NCBI RefSeq assembly: GCF_021130785.1
Contig: NW_025777436.1
Span: 28,665 to 92,664, forward strand
Origin: Homalodisca vitripennis
Taxonomy: Eukaryota > Arthropoda > Insecta > Hemiptera > Cicadellidae
Direction of reading: 5' to 3'
Length of the DNA: 64,000 bases
Part shown: one piece after another, positions 61,301-64,000 of the stretch
Layout of the letters: each line of letters opens with the position of its first letter
Position numbering within the stretch: the first letter of the stretch is position 1
Translations under genes and position numbers: made by a program
The notes under the pieces: model-generated
Told to the model about the DNA's origin: nothing
What the model saw: the letters and a program-made list of their open reading frames with translations, nothing else
Databases searched by the model: none

Positions 61301-61554
61301 GGAATTGAAGTTTAAGGCAGAAGCAACGGGGGAAAAACCACGTTTGTGCTAAGATGGGGGATTGGGATGAGGTGTTGAATCGTTTCCCGACGTGAGAGCA
61401 GGAGTAATCTGGTTCGGGTTCAGGTGTTTAAGGTTTAGTTTCAGGAGCAGTAGGAGTATCAGGTTCAGGAGTATCTGGTTCAAAGGATTGTGTTTCGTCC
61501 TTATGAGCACTTATCTTAGAAAGAATCTGGTGCATTATGAAACCCAGTAGAAAA

Positions 61555-63508
61555 TTAACCCTCCTTATTCAGATATCTACCATCCCTTGTAAGGTGACGC
61601 AGTCTTAAGCAAAAGTTTAAATCAACATACTGTACTCCAAAGTTGAAACACATCAACTCTATCTGCGAATTCAACATACACAGAGTACCATACTTCAAAT
61701 CACGGCCTTATTGGAATACAATTTTAAAAATACCTTAGAAGTAGGGAACTTAGTTTTAACAGTATACAAAAGATCTGCCATAGAATCTAGAATTAAACGT
61801 TTGCAACACCCCCCGTTATAATCAGATCCACCATTATAGCACAAGGTTACATCATTAGTGCCAACATTTAAATAAATAACCTTAGGCTTTTCATTTAGAT
61901 AAGACATAAGTTTTTTGCTTTATTGTACGTATTCTGGCTCCAGGATTCAAATAAATTGTAGCACCTGAGTCGAACACTGCTTGCCCGAGTATCTCAATAA
62001 CGAATCACCAATAATCAAACATGATTTTAAAAGGTAACTCATTACAACTTAGGTTTTCATTACATGAAATATCATTAACAATCAAGGGGCTATCGCTAAC
62101 ATTACTTTATACTGGCATGTATGTTTTTCTCTTTTGGCTGATTTCGATCTGTTACAGAGACAGAGGAGTGAGATATCACTGAGAGCTCCTTAGCTGGCTT
62201 AGAAGTCCAGCATACACCAGGGGTCGAGTTTAACTCTGTAAAGTCGTCAACACAATATCACTCAGGACAGCATATTTATTCCCGCACTCGATTGACACTT
62301 CTTGCTGAGGAAGTTTTGTTTGTTTAGATCGTTTACGCTTTGAATTTGATTTTACAAGTTTCCACTTGTCACCTTTACATCTAACAAGTTTTACAGTGTC
62401 AACTTTACAGCTAGTAGTATGAGTATTGTTATCTAACTGAGGGGGGATGATTGCGACTTGGTTTGTGAAAAGGAGTTCTCGAAGGTATGACAGAGTTGAG
62501 GGCAGGTGATGGACAGTCAGGTAAAGTTACAACATTACAATAAGAACCATTCAGTGAATTCTTCCTTACGTCTAGGAGAATTAACAATGGGTAATTAACA
62601 ACGAATTTGGCATTGACAGTTACATTGAGACCACATTCAAAATCATTCGCCTGCTGTTGACATTTGATCTCTACTAGACTAGATTGAGGTACATTTAAAT
62701 TTCTTAAAATGTTTACTGCAGAGCTCAAATTAACACCTAAAACAGAGTCAATGTGGTAAGCCTTACATACACCTCGATCAATAAATAAAAGGGACCAGTG
62801 TGTTCCAGAGTCAGCTCTCTGCTTATCAACACTGTTATTTTACACAAAGAAATACATAATTGGCATTATTGAAAGTGGAGTTGGACAAAGTGTCATTAAA
62901 TCGCCTCAGGTGTACCAACTTTTAACAAATGAGAAACAGCTGGGTTAAACAATAAAATTTCATCTCTACCCTTCACACTATTAGCAATAGCTGAAAAATA
63001 ATCCGAAATAATATGCTCCTCAACCCATTTGTAAGAACTACATTTTTTGTCACTAATACTATTTACACTGAGTTCAGCAGTTAATAAATATAGCTTATAA
63101 CTGAGATTTTTTTATAGTTAAATCGTTTTTTTCATTGGACTCAGACGACAACAAAACCTTGGCTTTAATACTGCGAACATACTCAGATAAGGTTTTGTTC
63201 TCGGCGATGAGCGTTGAGATGTGAAGCTCTCGCTACCGTAGTTCGTCAAGCAACGATTGGACTTTTTTTAAGGTCGACAATCTCAACGTTCGATTCGTCC
63301 AGGATTTTAAAAGAGTTGTTCATTTCGTTCCTTCTTTGTTCCTTTTCTAAGTCAAGCTTCGTTGAAAGTAATTGAAGTTCATTACTTGAATGAGTGAGAT
63401 CACTTATGCAGCATTTAGTATGAGGAGTTTTGTTTATCAAATTTTATTTAGAAGATCACTGATATGTATGCTAAGGTTAGTGAAGTCAAGTTCTGGATAG
63501 TTAGTCAT
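61555..63508 (-). pseudogene. CR1-like retrotransposon ORF1: coiled coil, Ulp1-like protease, SGNH esterase
   Basis: ATG at 63508 opens MTNYPELDFTNLSIHISDLL. A charged, helix-rich stretch follows (LSTKLDLEKEQRRNEM, LIAENKTLSEYV), likely a coiled coil. From about 63030 to 62595 comes a Ulp1/SENP-type (C48) cysteine protease: WVEEHIISDYF, ILLFNPAVSHLL, GTHWSLLFID (His codon 62798-62800), YHIDSVLGVN (Asp 62747-62749), QQQAND, FECGLNVT (Cys 62633-62635). A basic linker (KSNSKRKRSKQTK) and NKYAVLSD lead to an SGNH hydrolase: IIGDSLLRYSG (Ser 62001-62003), VIYLNVGTNDV, and RDGRYLN near 61575 where the expected catalytic His is Tyr. TAA is at 61555. Frameshifts lie near 63440, 63200, 63075, 62840, 62030 and 61700, so the copy is dead. 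ORF2 follows on the same strand. Esterase domains are known in ORF1 of CR1-type elements; the added protease is the odd part. Confidence 0.8.
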
Positions 63509-63840
63509 TAGAGCGTTTCAGCTCAAAAGTCAAAGAAATAAGACAGATCTGAAGATCGTCGTCATTATCCGCTTGTAAACAATATCTCCTCATTGTTAAC
63601 TTGTGACAGTTTCAACAAAATACAGTTAAACAAAATGTGATAGGATAGTAAATTGTAAATGGATAGCTTAGTATTTATTTCTGATGAATTATGTCACTGA
63701 GTATCCAGGATGACGCCGGCTAATGCATGACTGAGTCAGGCAGAATTTGGACAAACCTCTGTTGGAGAGCAAAACTGAACTTTGCTCTCTGAACAGGTTG
63801 GACAACCAATGAAAATAAAATCACTGTTGGCCGGCGTTTA
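63509..63840 (-). promoter_or_regulatory. 5' UTR and probable internal promoter region of the CR1-like element
   Basis: Upstream of the ORF1 start the minus strand runs about 330 bases through CCGGCGTCATCCTGG and paired words CAGAGAGCAAAGTTCAG/CTTTGCTCTC to a GC-richer edge near CGCCGGCCAACAG (63825-63838). This suggests that the 5' end of the element is preserved. The exact start and promoter elements cannot be fixed from one copy. Confidence 0.4.
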
Positions 63841-64000
63841 TTCAACAATATTTGGATATTCATAGAAACCTATCAGCTCTGGTTCACGTCAGTAGTAATT
63901 AAAAAAATAAATAAAATAAAAAGGAAATACTACAATTGGAGGCTCATTTTAAATAACTATTTAAGTTGCTGGACTCTACGTTAAGTGTATTAATATTATT

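Overview
This window looks like AT-rich, gene-poor nuclear DNA of an animal, most likely an insect. The evidence is (TA)n runs, several non-LTR retrotransposon relics, two kinds of mariner-type transposase relic, Helitron pieces, a Penelope-like GIY-YIG relic and tRNA-derived short repeats. I recognise no intact host protein-coding gene, rRNA, functional tRNA gene or CRISPR array. Almost every recognisable reading frame is a broken transposon gene. My feeling that the host is a hemipteran rests on the look of the repeats and is weak. Layout, left part: 1-535 is a dispersed repeat with a second copy at 49.5-50.1 kb, followed by a frameshifted transposon-type gene with a CXC zinc-cluster domain (540-1227). 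Two relics of one mariner-like family lie at 2.64-3.3 kb (minus) and 6.73-7.46 kb (plus). Between them is a 75-bp minisatellite of 12 units (4754-5690) with a 7-unit higher-order repeat. At 7641-7916 a 69-bp unit is repeated four times, each with the palindrome TGACGTCA. The 3' end of a non-LTR element is at 8.8-9.1 kb, a degenerate palindrome array at 9.6-9.9 kb, and a Helitron 3' terminus at about 12.2 kb. Middle part, about 19 to 54 kb: this is built largely from at least eight old, diverged copies of one unnamed repeat cassette, all on the same strand, with a shared order of short conserved blocks. Two pairs of copies are more alike than the rest (21.96-23.76 with 28.14-29.47 kb; 24.85-25.62 with 53.87-54.68 kb). 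This array is cut by later insertions: a Helitron helicase piece (26.84-27.1 kb), two reverse transcriptase relics (31.59-32.45 and 36.34-37.46 kb), a second type of mariner relic (44.22-44.8 kb, minus) and a Penelope-like endonuclease relic (51.0-51.6 kb). Right part: 59.4-63.5 kb (minus) holds the most interesting object, a CR1-like non-LTR retrotransposon with its 5' end present. ORF1 reads as a coiled-coil-like start, then a Ulp1-type cysteine protease domain with visible His, Asp, Gln and Cys positions, then a basic linker, then an SGNH esterase domain. ORF2 has an apurinic endonuclease and the first part of a reverse transcriptase. It stops abruptly at a TTAA next to a piggyBac-like CCCTTTG end, which suggests that a later DNA transposon broke it there. 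Several strong hairpins with no assigned function also occur, the best at 25609-25670, 37901-37949, 58641-58673 and 30292-30357. All similarities were read by eye from the sequence; no database search or alignment was run.
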